Of a stretch of 64,000 nt of DNA, positions 44,930 to 55,545 are shown one piece after another (positions within the stretch are counted from its first letter, which is position 1; the number at the start of each line of letters is the position of its first letter). A program made the translations under genes and the position numbers. The stretch comes from Leptidea sinapis. Its lineage: Eukaryota; Arthropoda; Insecta; Lepidoptera; Pieridae. Under the pieces are notes generated by a model. It saw only the letters and a program-made list of their open reading frames with translations, did no database searches and was not told the origin of the DNA. The DNA lies in the NCBI RefSeq assembly GCF_905404315.1, contig NC_066286.1, positions 9,741,501 through 9,805,500 of the forward strand, in the 5' to 3' direction.

Positions 44930-45177
44930 ATTGATACGCCCTACCCATTACAATGCAGTGCCGCTCAGGATTCTTGAAAAACCCAAAAATTTTGAGCGGC
45001 ACTACAATTGCGCTCGTCACCTTGAGACATACGATGTTAAGTCTCATTTTCCCAGTAATTTCACTAGCTACGGCGCCCTTCAGACCGAAACACAACAATG
45101 GTTACACATTACTGCTTCACGGCAGAAATAGGCGCCGTTGTGGTACCCATAATCTAGCCGGCATCCTGTGCAAAGGA
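44930..45177 (-). repeat. Three-hairpin retroposon, copy 12
   Basis: AATTGATACGCCCTACCCAT to CCGGCATCCTGTGCAAAGGA. All three inverted-repeat pairs are well kept. The poly(A)-proximal 60 bp are missing. Confidence 0.75.
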
Positions 45178-46044
45178 AATTATATTTGGTAAATTATATT
45201 AAGTAAAAAATATGTATTAGAAAAAAAACATATTGTATACGTGAATATGACGCCGTTTATCAATATTTGTCAAGGATTGACCAAAAGCTAAATACTACAC
45301 ACTACACTAACTCACTAACACATCTGTAAAACTAACACACATGAATATCTTAAATTCAGTCCCTTACCAGTGTTTGTCTATTATGCTTGTATAATTAAGT
45401 TATATAATTACTTATATATTAAGTTTATGGTTTCAACATAATCGGCCTTACAAATAAAATTGACATAAAGTTATAACTAAGCATAAACCAAGAATATGTA
45501 AAATGTTTACAAATAGATTGCTTACCAATGTTTTGTTCGGACGTATAACGTTTCCCGCGTTTATTTGCAAGGTACCTTGTCATTAGGAAAACTTCAGAAT
45601 TACCATTGTATTGACAGTGTTGTCAACGAAATTGTACACATTTCGCATTTTCTTTGTTTATCATCAGTTATAATTTTATACTAAGTTTATTTGTAAGGCT
45701 GAATATGTTCATGTATATTATTCCATAAACACTTCCCTGTCTTTTAAAAGCACATGCCCCAAACCAATACATCAACATATTATTGGAAAAATATTCCGAA
45801 ATAGGAGTGTATAAAAATGATAAATTCAATAGATTTTCTCTGTAAATATCAAGGGTTTCACGCTAACGTTGACAAGCAGGGCACGTGTGTTGAATATTTG
45901 CTCGCCAGATTACCTACTGCCAAACAGAATCTGAACTTGTTCCACGAATATTTTTTTTCCAATTTCATTATATTCTCGATGTTTTTAGCTCTCTTTATAC
46001 ATTTGACAGATTTGACAGCGATGTTGAGTTAATGTCATAGATTT
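45178..46044. other. No gene seen
   Basis: The 71-codon ORF at 45817-46032 has a hydrophobic C-terminus (FIIFSMFLALFIHL) but no family resemblance I can name. Confidence 0.5.
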
Positions 46045-46640
46045 ACAACATACTATAGACAAAGAAATCGTGCGAGAGAGGAAAAACATATCTAATATGG
46101 AGATATAACAAGATAGAAAAGGTAGGCCAATATATTATTACTGTAACCGATTTTGATTGATAAGTCGTAAACAGTCAACCATTTTCAGCCAGAATAGGGT
46201 AATAATAATAATTCTTTTATTTCAGTAATAAGATTAATATTATGTGCGGCGACATGTCACGGCAATTTTAACAGGCATCTTTTTAATATAGGTGTCACGG
46301 ACAGCCTGACCGAGGTTGCCTGGGGGCGGAGGAAACAGCCGCTCACATTCTGCTGGAATGCAGTGAGGTGGCATACTACAGGGTGAAGCACCTGGGGTTA
46401 CCAGGCGCTCTTCGGGAAGTCTTCCGAGACGTTAAGAAGTTGGGTGACTTCTTGGAGGAGCTTGGCTGGTTGGAGTAGCCTTCACCACCCTCGCACGCAA
46501 AATAGGCGCATATGACGTCGAGTTGCGGAAAGCGCCCGTATGAAGAAGAAGAAGAAGTATTTTGAAGCTAACGCACACACTGGTAAATCAAAATTGGTCA
46601 CACATCATCGGACTGTCAGATCGTCTATACGATACTCTAT
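46045..46640 (-). repeat. Dispersed repeat interrupted by a LINE tail
   Basis: 46050-46190 (GATTGATAAGTCGTAAACAG) and 46553-46640 (CTAACGCACACACTGGTAAA, TCATCGGACTGTCAGATCG) are adjacent in the 3.1-3.4 kb copy. Here they are separated by the LINE tail ending in a GAA repeat. Confidence 0.5.
46285..46550 (+). pseudogene. LINE C-terminal zinc-knuckle tail with GAA-repeat 3' end
   Basis: Frame 46297-46479 reads GCLGAEETAAHILLECSEVA and ends FLEELGWLE stop. The same tail occurs on the minus strand at 54221-54472 (GCLTEDETVAHVILECAGVA, ending FWKELGWLE). The C-H-C arrangement is the gag-like or RNase-H-distal zinc knuckle of several insect LINEs. It is followed by GCACGCAAAATAGGCGCAT and a short GAA repeat. 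It appears to interrupt another repeat (see 46045-46640). Confidence 0.75.
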
Positions 46641-46730
46641 TGTTAATGTAGATCTATATTATTGTGTTGAGATGATGGATGTAAATAGACTGACAGCACA
46701 TGCCAGAGTGAATGTGGAAGGAAGTACATT

Positions 46731-47042
46731 CTACACAACATTAAGTGTATCAAGAATAAAAGAGAATGTACCTATAAAATATTTGATCCCAGTATAAGTA
46801 GCCAGGAAAGTATTCCTGGAATCCTTTACATCTTCTTTTTTCCATCTTTCCATGCGTAGAAAATGGAAGTCCAATTTATCTATGTATTCCTTTATAAAAT
46901 GGAAGTACGTTCGTCGAAAAAAATCATTAAGAAAAATATTTAAAGAACTTAACATATAACTTGTTGCGTCTCGATATATAAATGATAACGTAATAATGTA
47001 TGTAGACAGCAGTCGATTTGGTCTCCAATTTATAATGTTCAC
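46731..47042 (-). other. Unassigned 103-codon open frame
   Basis: The frame contains FHFIKEYIDKLDFHFLRMER and WKKEDVKDSRNTFLATYTG. It abuts the jockey-like LINE tail at 47036. No family is recognised. The clean boundary suggests transposon-derived sequence, but chance is possible. Confidence 0.2.
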
Positions 47043-47658
47043 CGTGATAGAATACAGTCAATTCAGCGGCGGTTTGTAAGAGTTCTCTATAGCAGGTTGG
47101 GTGTTAGACGTGAAATTCCCGAATACTCTGAGCGCTTACGTAAATTTAACTTGCATAGTCTTGATAAACGAAAATGGGTATCTGATATGTGGGTCTTACA
47201 TAACATCGCGAATGGTTTTATGGATAGTCATCTATTAAGTTTGATAAACTTTAAAGTTCCAACACGATCTGTGCGTATTCCATGTTTATTTTCGATCAAT
47301 TCCTCAAATAATAATGTATCGCATAACAACCCGATTATGAGAATTTATAGAGAATTTAACGAAGTGTGTGCTGATTTCGATATATTCTTTACAAATATAG
47401 ACTTTTTTTTAAATACTCTTTATAAAACTTTCTAGTTTACGTAAAATAATTTAATGTTTAACTTAAATTTCGTTATAATGTAATTACTGTTGTGTCCACT
47501 TATTATTTTTTTTACTGTATTTGGTGAATGATGTGTACAATTTTAATTGGATCTCAGGATCATAAAAATATTACTGCTGTACTTGTTATTAGATGATAGT
47601 TTTATCTTGTTACCTGTTATTGTACCTACTTGTAAATAATTAAATAAATAAATAGACA
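47036..47658 (+). pseudogene. Jockey-like LINE, 3' end with C-terminal reading frame
   Basis: Reading from 47036 gives IQSIQRRFVRVLYSRLG followed by EYSERLRKFNLHSLDKRKWV, LHNIANGFMDSHLLSLINF, VPTRSVRIPCLFS and NPIMRIYREFNEVCADFDIF, ending at 47435. This is the characteristic C-terminal tail of insect jockey-type reverse transcriptases. It is followed by about 220 bp of 3' UTR ending in AAATAATTAAATAAATAAAT. The element is 5'-truncated at about 47036. Confidence 0.85.
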
Positions 47659-47744
47659 CAATGTTAACTTAGTCATAATGTCAATTGTGCAATACAAATG
47701 GATTCAGATACTCAAAAAAGTTCATAAAAAAGTGTGTATAAAAT

Positions 47745-47895
47745 GTTAATTCAAATTTGTTCAATAGGATCAATGTAATCACTTTGAATCGTCAAGCTTA
47801 ATGCTAAATTAACTATGGCTTCACTATCGCTACTCACTTGCTAAGAAGCCACAAGAAACTCAGTGAGCAAAATTTTTTTGTGATTACATAATGAC
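47745..47895 (-). repeat. LINE 3' tail-like fragment
   Basis: CACTTTGAATCGTCAAGCTT and GCTAAGAAGCCACAAGAAACTC-like words parallel the AGAAGTAGCAAGAAACTC block at 32.28 kb. Weak. Confidence 0.4.
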
Positions 47896-48099
47896 AGAGA
47901 GGATCAATATTATAAATGAATAAGAATCAATATTTATTTTTTATTTTAATTATTTAATTATTTTAAACAAACTTTACAGCATTTCTATTCTACATATTAA
48001 TTCTATAAACTATATACATGTATTGCCCTTAACAAAGTTTGGCAGATTGAATTATAATGAAATAATAACGCTGGCAAATAAATGGTAAGTAATTATATA

Positions 48100-48475
48100 A
48101 AATAAAGAAGAAGAAGTCCTAAATAATTTGTGCTTGGGATACATGATTATTAAATAGATATGTGTATAGTGTGTATGAATATGTGAGAGTATTATGAGTT
48201 GTGAGTAGTGTGTAGTGTTCAGTCTAAAGGGCATCGTTCTCAGCTTGGGACATGTGCTCGATCACTGAGTTAATCATTTTATTACGGCTGATGAAAAAAA
48301 TGTCAATATCTTTAATTTTTTTTTCGTATAAATTTACTATCCTGTGCAAAACAGAATGTCTGCCATAATTAGTACGCGGTTGGCCAACGTCGAAAAGGCG
48401 TCTACTCCGTGTATGTGCTGGACTGGCCCATACTCCGATCCGTCCGGTCAGAAGCGAACAATCTATAATATACAA
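48100..48475 (-). pseudogene. LINE-like C-terminal fragment
   Basis: The minus-strand frame (48224-48475) contains GVWASPAHTRSRRLFDVG then QPRTNYGRHSVLHRIVNLYE and KDIDIFFISRNKM. Basic residues followed by RTNYG-HS-L-R---LYN and D-DIF fit the tail of jockey-like ORF2 proteins. Recognition is from pattern only. Confidence 0.5.
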
Positions 48476-49069
48476 TATAAATGGATAACAGCAATCTATT
48501 TATTTCAGTTGCAAGTAGCCTTTAATGAAGTCTTGCTGTATAAATAGTCCTTAAAACTTAATTTAAATATTATTTTTGTAAAATCTATTAAGTACTTGAT
48601 TTTTTTTTATTATTCGGCAGAGTATTGTATGAAATATAAACAGTCACCCACAAATGAATTACTGATTTTATGACGGCAAGTTTTCAAAACTTAAACTATA
48701 TCCTTTTTTTAATTTAAATTGTGACGGCAAAAATACCTTACATTTTTTGAAAATGTAAGGTATTTTTATGTACATGAAAAATATATTAAGAGTTAACCGT
48801 TATTATTTTTATCTCCTTGAATTGATCTCTTAATGACTCATATGTATTTCAGACATAAGCCTTCTTCTGTAGCACAAAGTTGCAGTCTACTCTCTGATGT
48901 CTGATACTGTGATAGTAACTAAAGCAAAGCAGTTATTTGGTTTTCACGTCTGCTAGATGACGACTTTTATTTATAGCATATCTTCCAGAACCTAGTCTGT
49001 CCGAAAACTTGCATGTACTTGCATGAGGTCCCTATTAAAGTCAAGCCTTTGGCCACCTCTAGATTCTGG
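48476..49069. other. No gene seen; isolated hairpin
   Basis: Only the 18-bp inverted repeat at 48729 stands out. Confidence 0.55.
48729..48767. repeat. Perfect 18-bp inverted repeat
   Basis: AAAAATACCTTACATTTT is followed after three bases by its exact reverse complement. It stands alone in AT-rich intergenic DNA. Confidence 0.75.
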
Positions 49070-49375
49070 TCTTTATTTTTTTTTAATATTTTTTCAAATT
49101 AGACATAATAAATCTTGTAAATTTTCCCACAGGGAAAGGTAGATCGTTAATATAGATAAGGAATATAAATGGCCCTAATATTGAGCATTGTGGCAACCTT
49201 ATTGTTTCAAGTGAATCAGATGATAATTTGCAATTAATATCAACTCTCTGAATTCTGTAACAGATTTAGGATGTCATAAAATTCAGAGCGATACCACAGA
49301 TTCCGTAATTCTGTAGTTTCTTGGGTAACTCCTGATGGTAGACCGAATCAAAGGCTTTGAAAAAGTCCCAGCCGT
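49070..49375 (-). pseudogene. Non-LTR reverse transcriptase palm fragment
   Basis: The minus strand reads DFFKAFDSVYHQELPKKLQN, YGICGIAL, then after a stop codon RIQRVDINCKLSSDSLETI and PQCSILGPFIFLIYINDLP. D-KAFD-V, the PQGS-LGP-LF block and the INDLP ending are reverse transcriptase motifs of jockey/CR1-type LINEs. The usual glycine is cysteine here, and there is at least one in-frame stop. It is isolated, with no adjoining ORF recognised. Confidence 0.85.
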
Positions 49376-50099
49376 CATGCATATTCTCAGATCGGCCGTT
49401 TATTTAACATTAAATAGCTTAAACTTAAGAACTTAATTTAAAAAAAAGTAATGGAGTACTGTAAAAAAAATAAGGCAAGCAACAAGAAGCAGAGGCTTCT
49501 ATACAAGGATCATCCAACTATGACCACATTACGCAAGTAGCGCCCGTTCACGAGCATGATGCATGGACCAGCCATCACCTCCCTCATCCGCATAACGACG
49601 CACTCATCAATCTTATGTCATCATAAGTCATCGCATATTCTACTATGGGCTGATAAAACTGTTAATCTCGATAGGTAAATAATTATCAGAAAAAACATCT
49701 AATTCCATCAATATTAAAGTAATTAAATGTTAGCTAGTCGAGATGAAAAGGATCCTTAATCTATGTATAAATTATAACAACGCAAACTACGTTAGATCGA
49801 TCCAATTAGTAACAAATGTGAAAGTACCTTCACAGTTATATAACTGGAAAATGCACTTAAAAGTATAAAACTCTTAACTCGTAAAGTACTTCTCCTGTAT
49901 AGTACAAAGACAGGCTTTATACTATTATTTAAAGTGAATGGAACACAATACTGCATTAGGTATGACTATGACAATAAGCGGTAGCGGTTAGAATATGTAC
50001 TTCGATTGGAGACCGGAATACGGTTGCGTTTCCGTGCGAGGCAGCACTGAAATTTCGGGAATCAAGGAAGTGACACAACATTACTATTTAAAAATTTAA
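49376..50099. other. No gene seen; 5-prime of this lies the mariner 3' end
   Basis: Holds the 50-bp shared motif at 49536. The mariner's 3' terminal repeat should lie near 50040-50095 but could not be placed. Confidence 0.5.
49536..49585. repeat. 50-bp motif shared with 32.58 kb
   Basis: GTAGCGCCCGTTCACGAGCA then TGATGCATGGACCAGCCATC. Flanked by GAAGCAGAGGCTTCT, a small palindrome. Confidence 0.55.
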
Positions 50100-51154
50100 T
50101 TATTGCTTTTCGAAGTATTCTCCGCGAAATTGGACACATTTTTCCATACGATGGAACAAATCATTGAAGCAACCATTCCATTCGGAAGTTGGAGTCTCCA
50201 AAATAGCCGTTTTGTAGGCGTCCACAGCTTCTTCAGGTGATGAAAATCTCTGACCATCGCAATTTATTCTTTATTTTAGGGAAAGTATACAAATCATTAA
50301 GGCTTAGGTCGGGGCTGTACGGCGGATGGTCTAATAATTCTATATTTTCTTGCTCTAAAAAATTATTTTGTTTTGTGCGCGGTGTGAGAACTCGCATTGT
50401 CGTGATGGAGGATGATGCGGCGGTTGCAGTTCTCTTTACGGAGTTCAGAAACGACCTGTGGCAAAGATATGCTAGCATACCATTCTGCATTAACCGTTCT
50501 TTGTTCCTCAAGACGAATAGTCGCAACATGGCCGGTTTTGGAGACAAACGTGACCAACATTTTTTTTGCAACACTCCGTGAACGAACAATTTTTGTTGGC
50601 TTTAACTCATTTTCGAACACCCAAACTCGTGACTGGTTTTTTGTTTCGGGTTCGTACGCGTATATCCAGGATTCGTCACCTGATACGATGTTGTATACAG
50701 CATTGGAGGATCCTGCGTGGAATCTTTCGAGAGTTCTGACGCACCAAGTAACGCGAGCCGCTTTTTGCTCTTCACAGAGCAAATGCGGTATCTATCGGGA
50801 AAACAACTTTTTTACACCTAATTGTTCATGCAAGATTATTTGTATTTGACTCATGCCAATGTCTAAAGTTGCCTGAATTTCGCGGTATGTCACATGTCGA
50901 TCTTCCTCAATCAGCTTACGCACAGCATCAACGTTTTCTTTGGTGACTGCAGTTTTTGGACGACTTTGACGGGGATCATCACTGAGCTTGACACGTCCAC
51001 GTTGAAATTCAGCAAACCAGCGATAAATTGTGGTTATGGATGGGGCTTCATCACCAAATGCAGAAATCATCCGGTCAACACACTGTTTTTGTGTTAAACC
51101 ACTTCGAAAGTCATAATAAATCATCGCTCTAGAATTTTCTCGAGTCAATTCCAT
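50100..51154 (-). pseudogene. Mariner-family transposase, broken by frameshifts
   Basis: The N-terminal half (50792-51154) begins MELTRENSRAMIYYDFRSGL with a helix-turn-helix region (FGDEAPSITTIYRWFAEF) and the linker SDDPRQSRP. A frameshift near 50785 leads to the catalytic part (50363-50782) with SGDESWIYAYEPETK and LHHDNASSHTAHKT, carrying the first two aspartates. A second shift near 50390 leads to HPPYSPDLSLNDLYTFPKIK with the third aspartate. A third shift near 50265 restores a normal C-terminus ending GEYFEKQ at 50100. About 345 codons is full length for mariner, so the gene is complete but dead. Terminal repeats were not resolved. Confidence 0.93.
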
Positions 51155-52564
51155 TTTCTCAATGACTAAACAAGTTTGGCAAGACCTTGTGACAAGACCG
51201 AGAATCTTTTTTTAAATAAATAAATGGTATTCGATTTTTAAGACCAAGAAGTTTTCCATTAAAAAGATTTTAATATGACAGGAACAGTGGAAATATTCCA
51301 TTCCCGATACATTTAGTGCAGCCTATGTATTGCCACAATTTTAGTTGAATGACAAAAAAAAATGGAACAACAGTTCCAAGGCATGGTGCCTTGTATTTTG
51401 GAAAAAAAATAACTATTTTGTCTAATAAAAATGTTCTTTAGAAATCGTAGAATTCTTACTACGTACGTAAAATTTAGGACCATTTGAATTTTTCAACATT
51501 CAATACAAATTTTTGATAATTTAAAAAAAAAGACCTTATCGGTGATTTGTGTTCACAGTATAATCAACTAATTAGCATTTTTACAGTTTGACCGTATATT
51601 GGGAGGAAACTATTCACACTTGTCACTTACTATATATATAATTTTAATTTCATGCAAGCCCTTTATTGAATGTAGATGAAGCTGATGCTCACCTAGACAC
51701 TTTCTTTATTCAAGTTTCAAAATGTATTATCTCGTTTTGACAATTTGGGGATTTAGTCGGTTTTCCCATTAACACGACTATATATATAATTTTATTATTT
51801 TCATTGCCAATGTTTATGGTAGCAGTAGACTTGGGGGATTAGAAAACTATTTTAATTCATAAATATTTAATTCTCGAAGTCTCTGTCTCGGTGTCTAGAG
51901 AATACCAGCGTTTAGAAGTAAATTTTACATCAACGCAACCGTTTTGGTTCTTGTCCATATTCCTATTAGTTGTAAGATTTCTGAAAAATTTTAGTACCAA
52001 ATAAACCTTTTAATTATTATTATTATCATCTATCCCGATTGATTGTAAAGGAGACTCAGGAAAACTTATTATAAGCAAAAATAAATTGTTGAAACTTTAT
52101 AGACGTTGAAAGAATCAAATCGCTTCCGCTTATCACTTCACGCTATCTCCACTATGCATTCACATTTGAATTCCTATTTAGTATAGCGTTTCTGCTGATA
52201 TCATTTGCATTGAAATTTTCACACTACACGATCATTATTAGATTGTCTTGCGTCGCGTTTCGCAATTATTACACTCGTATTGGATATGTCGTTAGAGTGT
52301 TTCCACGAGGTTCTGGAAAATTATCCGTTTAACGTAATTATATTCTAAAAAATTGTCTTTTTACTGCTTTTAAATGAATTAAGGCTCACAGCTTGATATT
52401 TATGATTTCTGGTAAGCAAGCCTTACCTTAACCTTTTTAGTTATATTATGTTATATGTTATTTGTTTGATCGCAATCGATAAATTGATAATAATCTTTTC
52501 TCTTTCAATCTCAATTTTAACAGCAGCGAAAACATTTATTATAGATTGATTACGTTGACAACAT
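51155..52564. other. No gene seen beyond the mariner 5' region
   Basis: The first 100 bp should contain the mariner 5' UTR and terminal repeat. The following 1.3 kb is AT-rich without motif. Confidence 0.5.
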
Positions 52565-52720
52565 TATCTATATATTATATAAAAGAGAATGTATGTTTGT
52601 ATGTTCCCTAATAACTCCTAAACTATTCGACCGATCTCAATGAAATCTTTCATTCGTTGAAGCTCAAGGAAGGCTTACATATATAATTTAAATGGCAACG
52701 TTTGCCAGGTCATCTAGTTT
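52565..52720 (+). mobile_element. Short Helitron-like element
   Basis: TATCTATATATTATATAAAA, AACTATTCGACCGATCTCAA and 3' end GCCAGGTCATCTAGT. About 155 bp. Confidence 0.55.
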
Positions 52721-52944
52721 CTAATAAATGTTTACAACTCTGTGAAGATAAGAAATTATCACGTCTGGCGTGCATTTCTAGTTTTTTTTTCTGAAAATGG
52801 GCGTGCCAGTCAGTACAAGTATAATGAAAACTATTGCCTATGCAAACGTATGTCAGACAATTCACAGAAATTTTAAAAATCTTTTAGGATTTTCTTTATT
52901 TAACCATATTACAGCGCGACTATTTAATTTTAGCTATTTTCATA

Positions 52945-53038
52945 TTATTATGTCCCATGGTCATTCGAAATGATGTGACCTAAGTATTTGACTTTATCAA
53001 CTATCTTTAGCTTTTTATTTGCGAGAAATAAGCAAGGA
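52945..53038 (-). pseudogene. Small reverse transcriptase fragment
   Basis: The minus strand reads LFLANKKLKIVDKVKYLG then HIISNDHGT. The VDKVKYLGHIIS block is the region after the RT palm in RTE-like LINEs. Only about 30 residues are recognisable and the neighbours are unrelated. Confidence 0.6.
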
Positions 53039-53328
53039 TAATTATCTATATATATATATATAATATACTTTGAATTTGTAGAAGTATATATTGCCAGCTA
53101 ATTCAACATATCGAAATACCTTATCATGGAACACAGATATATACACAACTGACAGCACAGAGAAGCAAGACACTCCTTTGAGAATTTCACAGCTATTTGT
53201 CATTCACTGATTGATTTAGTGCCATTCTTGTTTGAGTAAAGCCTTTAATTTACTAAAGCTATTCAGCTACGAAATGGTTTGAGGTTACATAACTATTAGT
53301 AAACGTTGAAGGGGGTTTGGAAAGACAG

Positions 53329-53500
53329 CTTTTTTATGGAAAGGAGGATAAACGACCGTACGGGTCACTTGATTTGAAGTGATCACCGCCGCCCACATTC
53401 TCTTACAACACTAGAGAAATGATAAGCTTTGCCAGGCTTTAAGAAAAGTGGACGCGTTTTTATTGAAGTAGTCGTCATACGTCCTGGAAACACCGCATAA
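53329..53500 (-). repeat. CR1/jockey-like LINE 3' end fragment
   Basis: TTTTTTATGGAAAGGAGGAT, GTGATCACCGCCGCCCAC and CCTGGAAACACCGCATAAG match the family. It is cut at about 53500, where a different repeat (53500-53870) begins. Confidence 0.72.
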
Positions 53501-53870
53501 GGCGACGCTAAATGCCAGCGACCTTGAGCGATATGAGTTCACGGCTGCCGGCCCACCATCTATGTAACAAAGCCAATATTTTCAAAATTCTTGCGTGGAA
53601 AATAGTTTATATGCTTACGTTATTTACTACTAATCTGAATAAATTAACCTACACAAAAATTACAAGCTATAAGAATAACTTTTCTGAGAGAAGTACCATA
53701 AAAATGCGTCACGCCATGCCAAAAAACTTTTTTAACTTCAAAGAAAAGTGGTAGTTCAAAAAGGCTCGGCACTGTTAACTATAATCAACAGCGAGCATTA
53801 GCAACCTACAAATAAGACTTAAGGATATGTGTAACAGGATTATGTGGTGTTCATAGCGCGAAATGCTATA
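53500..53870 (+). repeat. Dispersed repeat, partner of 1-345
   Basis: AAGGCGACGCTAAATGCCAG through GCGTCACGCCATGCC to AAGGATATGTGTAACAGGAT mirrors 1-345. It begins exactly where a LINE tail (53329-53500) stops. The 80-codon ORF here is passive. Confidence 0.7.
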
Positions 53871-53949
53871 CTTTCACCACAAAACTTGTCTAAAAACACC
53901 ATGTTTGCGTGTTTTCTGCTTACTCTTCGCCATAAGGAAGCTAATTTCA

Positions 53950-54035
53950 TATTTTGGTAGAAAGTTCCTTAAAAATCGTACTGTAGAGGAACTATAGATA
54001 GCCAGCTGTTGGGGATGCTTACTTGATATGCTTTG
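53950..54035 (-). repeat. Diverged LINE fragment (same family)
   Basis: GGTAGAAAGTTCCTTAAAAA and CTGTAGAGGAACTATAGATA resemble the GGAAGAAAGCTCCTTGAAAA and CTGTGAAGGACCGCCACACA blocks at 40.7 kb. Short and weak. Confidence 0.4.
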
Positions 54036-54189
54036 TAATAGTATCGGCTGTATCTGTGATTTGTATCTTTGAACGCGAGTTTGGCTCTTTAAGTTAAAAA
54101 GTTAAACGAAGTTAGGTTTTTTGCACGATTCTTTTAAAATCACCTTAACCTATTTCCTCCTCTCCTGTTTCTGCAATTAAACCACTAGC

Positions 54190-54475
54190 ATGGGTCCATT
54201 TTGCGTGCAGTAATGGCCAGTTACTCCAACCAGCCCAGCTCCTTCCAGAAGTTCAGAACATTCCTGGGGTGTTCACAGACTTCTTGGAGCGACCTCGTAT
54301 TGGTTAAGGTTTTTGCCCGTTGGTTGGCCACCCCCGCACATTCCAGGATTACGTGAGCGACCGTTTCGTCTTCGGTCAGACAACCTCTGCACTTAGGACT
54401 GTCCGTTACGCCGATTGCGAAAAGGTGTTTGTTTAGTGATGTGTGACCCGTTAGGATGCCCACCATTGCCACCTT
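54190..54475 (-). pseudogene. LINE C-terminal zinc-knuckle tail
   Basis: The 83-residue minus-strand frame (54221-54472) reads MAMVGILTGHTSLNKHLFAI, GVTDSPKCRGCLTEDETVAH and VILECAGVANQRA, and ends NFWKELGWLE. LTGH-LNKHLF with a C-C-H-C knuckle is a common ending of insect LINE ORF2 proteins. It is 5'-truncated at about 54475. The 3' side contains TTTTGCGTGCAG, matching the 46.5 kb copy. Confidence 0.85.
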
Positions 54476-54496
54476 AACCTATAGCAAATATATGAA

Positions 54497-54722
54497 TATT
54501 TAAATGGTGTACCTAAGTTAGCGAGGACACAGATAGAATTCTTTGAAGCAACATCTTTTCTTAAAATACATATAAAGTGGTGTACTTAAGGTAGCGAGAC
54601 CAAAGGTAGATTTACCTCATGCAATTATTTTCTATAGATGCATATATAAATAGTATACCTAAGTTAGCGAGGCCAAAAATAGATTTGTCTTAAGCAAGAT
54701 TTTATCTATAGATATACGTATA
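54497..54722. repeat. 73-bp tandem repeat, three units
   Basis: GGTGTACCTAAGTTAGCGAG at 54506, GGTGTACTTAAGGTAGCGAG at 54579 and AGTATACCTAAGTTAGCGAG at 54652 are exactly 73 bp apart. The following AGATAGA/AGGTAGA/AATAGA and TCTATAGATGCATATATAAA-type segments are shared. Units are about 70-75% alike by eye. No ORF. Confidence 0.7.
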
Positions 54723-55226
54723 GAATTAAAGTACTTAAAGTAGAGTTTGTGCACGTTTATTTCACAATCATTAGACCCTTGAAGAAAATCTTATTATTTT
54801 TTTTCCACAATTCTTGATCATTTATTTGTTAAGTCGATCTAGTAAGAAAAGTCGCGAGAAAGTTCTGTATGTAGGTAGATGATATTATCAATCAAATTTA
54901 CTAAAACCAATTAACTAATTAATCGAACCAATAACCAAGTACTGATCACTTCCAATTTTCAATTTTATTAATAACTCGCCCGCATTGAAATTTTTCTAAA
55001 AGATTTTTATCTGAGTTGGCTCCATATTTCTCAATGAAATTTCTTTTGAATTCGAAATCAATGGCCAATTACGGGCAAATATGAATGCATCGAAGCGAAC
55101 ACCTCTGACCTGAATCTATGAGCTTATTGCATTTACTAAATATATTTGAGCCTTTTATAGATTCTTTTTAACATTTATTTTCATTTGTTTTATGCTTCAC
55201 TACATCCCTACCTTATCTATATACAC
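54723..55226. other. No gene seen
   Basis: AT-rich sequence between the 73-bp tandem repeat and a Helitron-like element. Confidence 0.6.
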
Positions 55227-55545
55227 ACTAGCTGACCCAGCAAACGTTGTATTGCCGATATTAAAATCGCGATACAAAAGTAACTGTTGATCGTAGATGG
55301 GTGAAAATTTGAAGTTGTATGTATTTTTTAATGCTGACTCATAATCAAACAAATTTAAAAAAAAATCTCAAAAAACAAAAACAAATTCGTGTGGACCACC
55401 CTTAACATTTAGGGGGACGAAGAATATATGTTGTCCGATTCTCAGACCTACCCAATATGCACTCAAATTTCATGAGAATCGGTCAAGCCGTTTCGGAGGA
55501 GTTCAAAGTTTAACACCATGACACGAGAATTTTATATATTAGAGA
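55227..55545 (-). mobile_element. Helitron-like element, complete ends
   Basis: Minus strand 5' TCTCTAATATATAAAATTCT, 3' CGTTTGCTGGGTCAGCTAGT. Close relative of 10966-11287. First of four consecutive Helitron-like pieces. Confidence 0.7.

Noticed and set aside
49070..49375. Possible LTR-retrotransposon or retroviral RT
   Set aside because: The PQ-S-LGP-LF and INDLP motifs are those of non-LTR reverse transcriptases, and no gag, protease, integrase or LTR is nearby.
50237..50849. Plus-strand ORFs of 114 and 145 codons
   Set aside because: Antisense to the mariner transposase, which has clear catalytic motifs on the minus strand.
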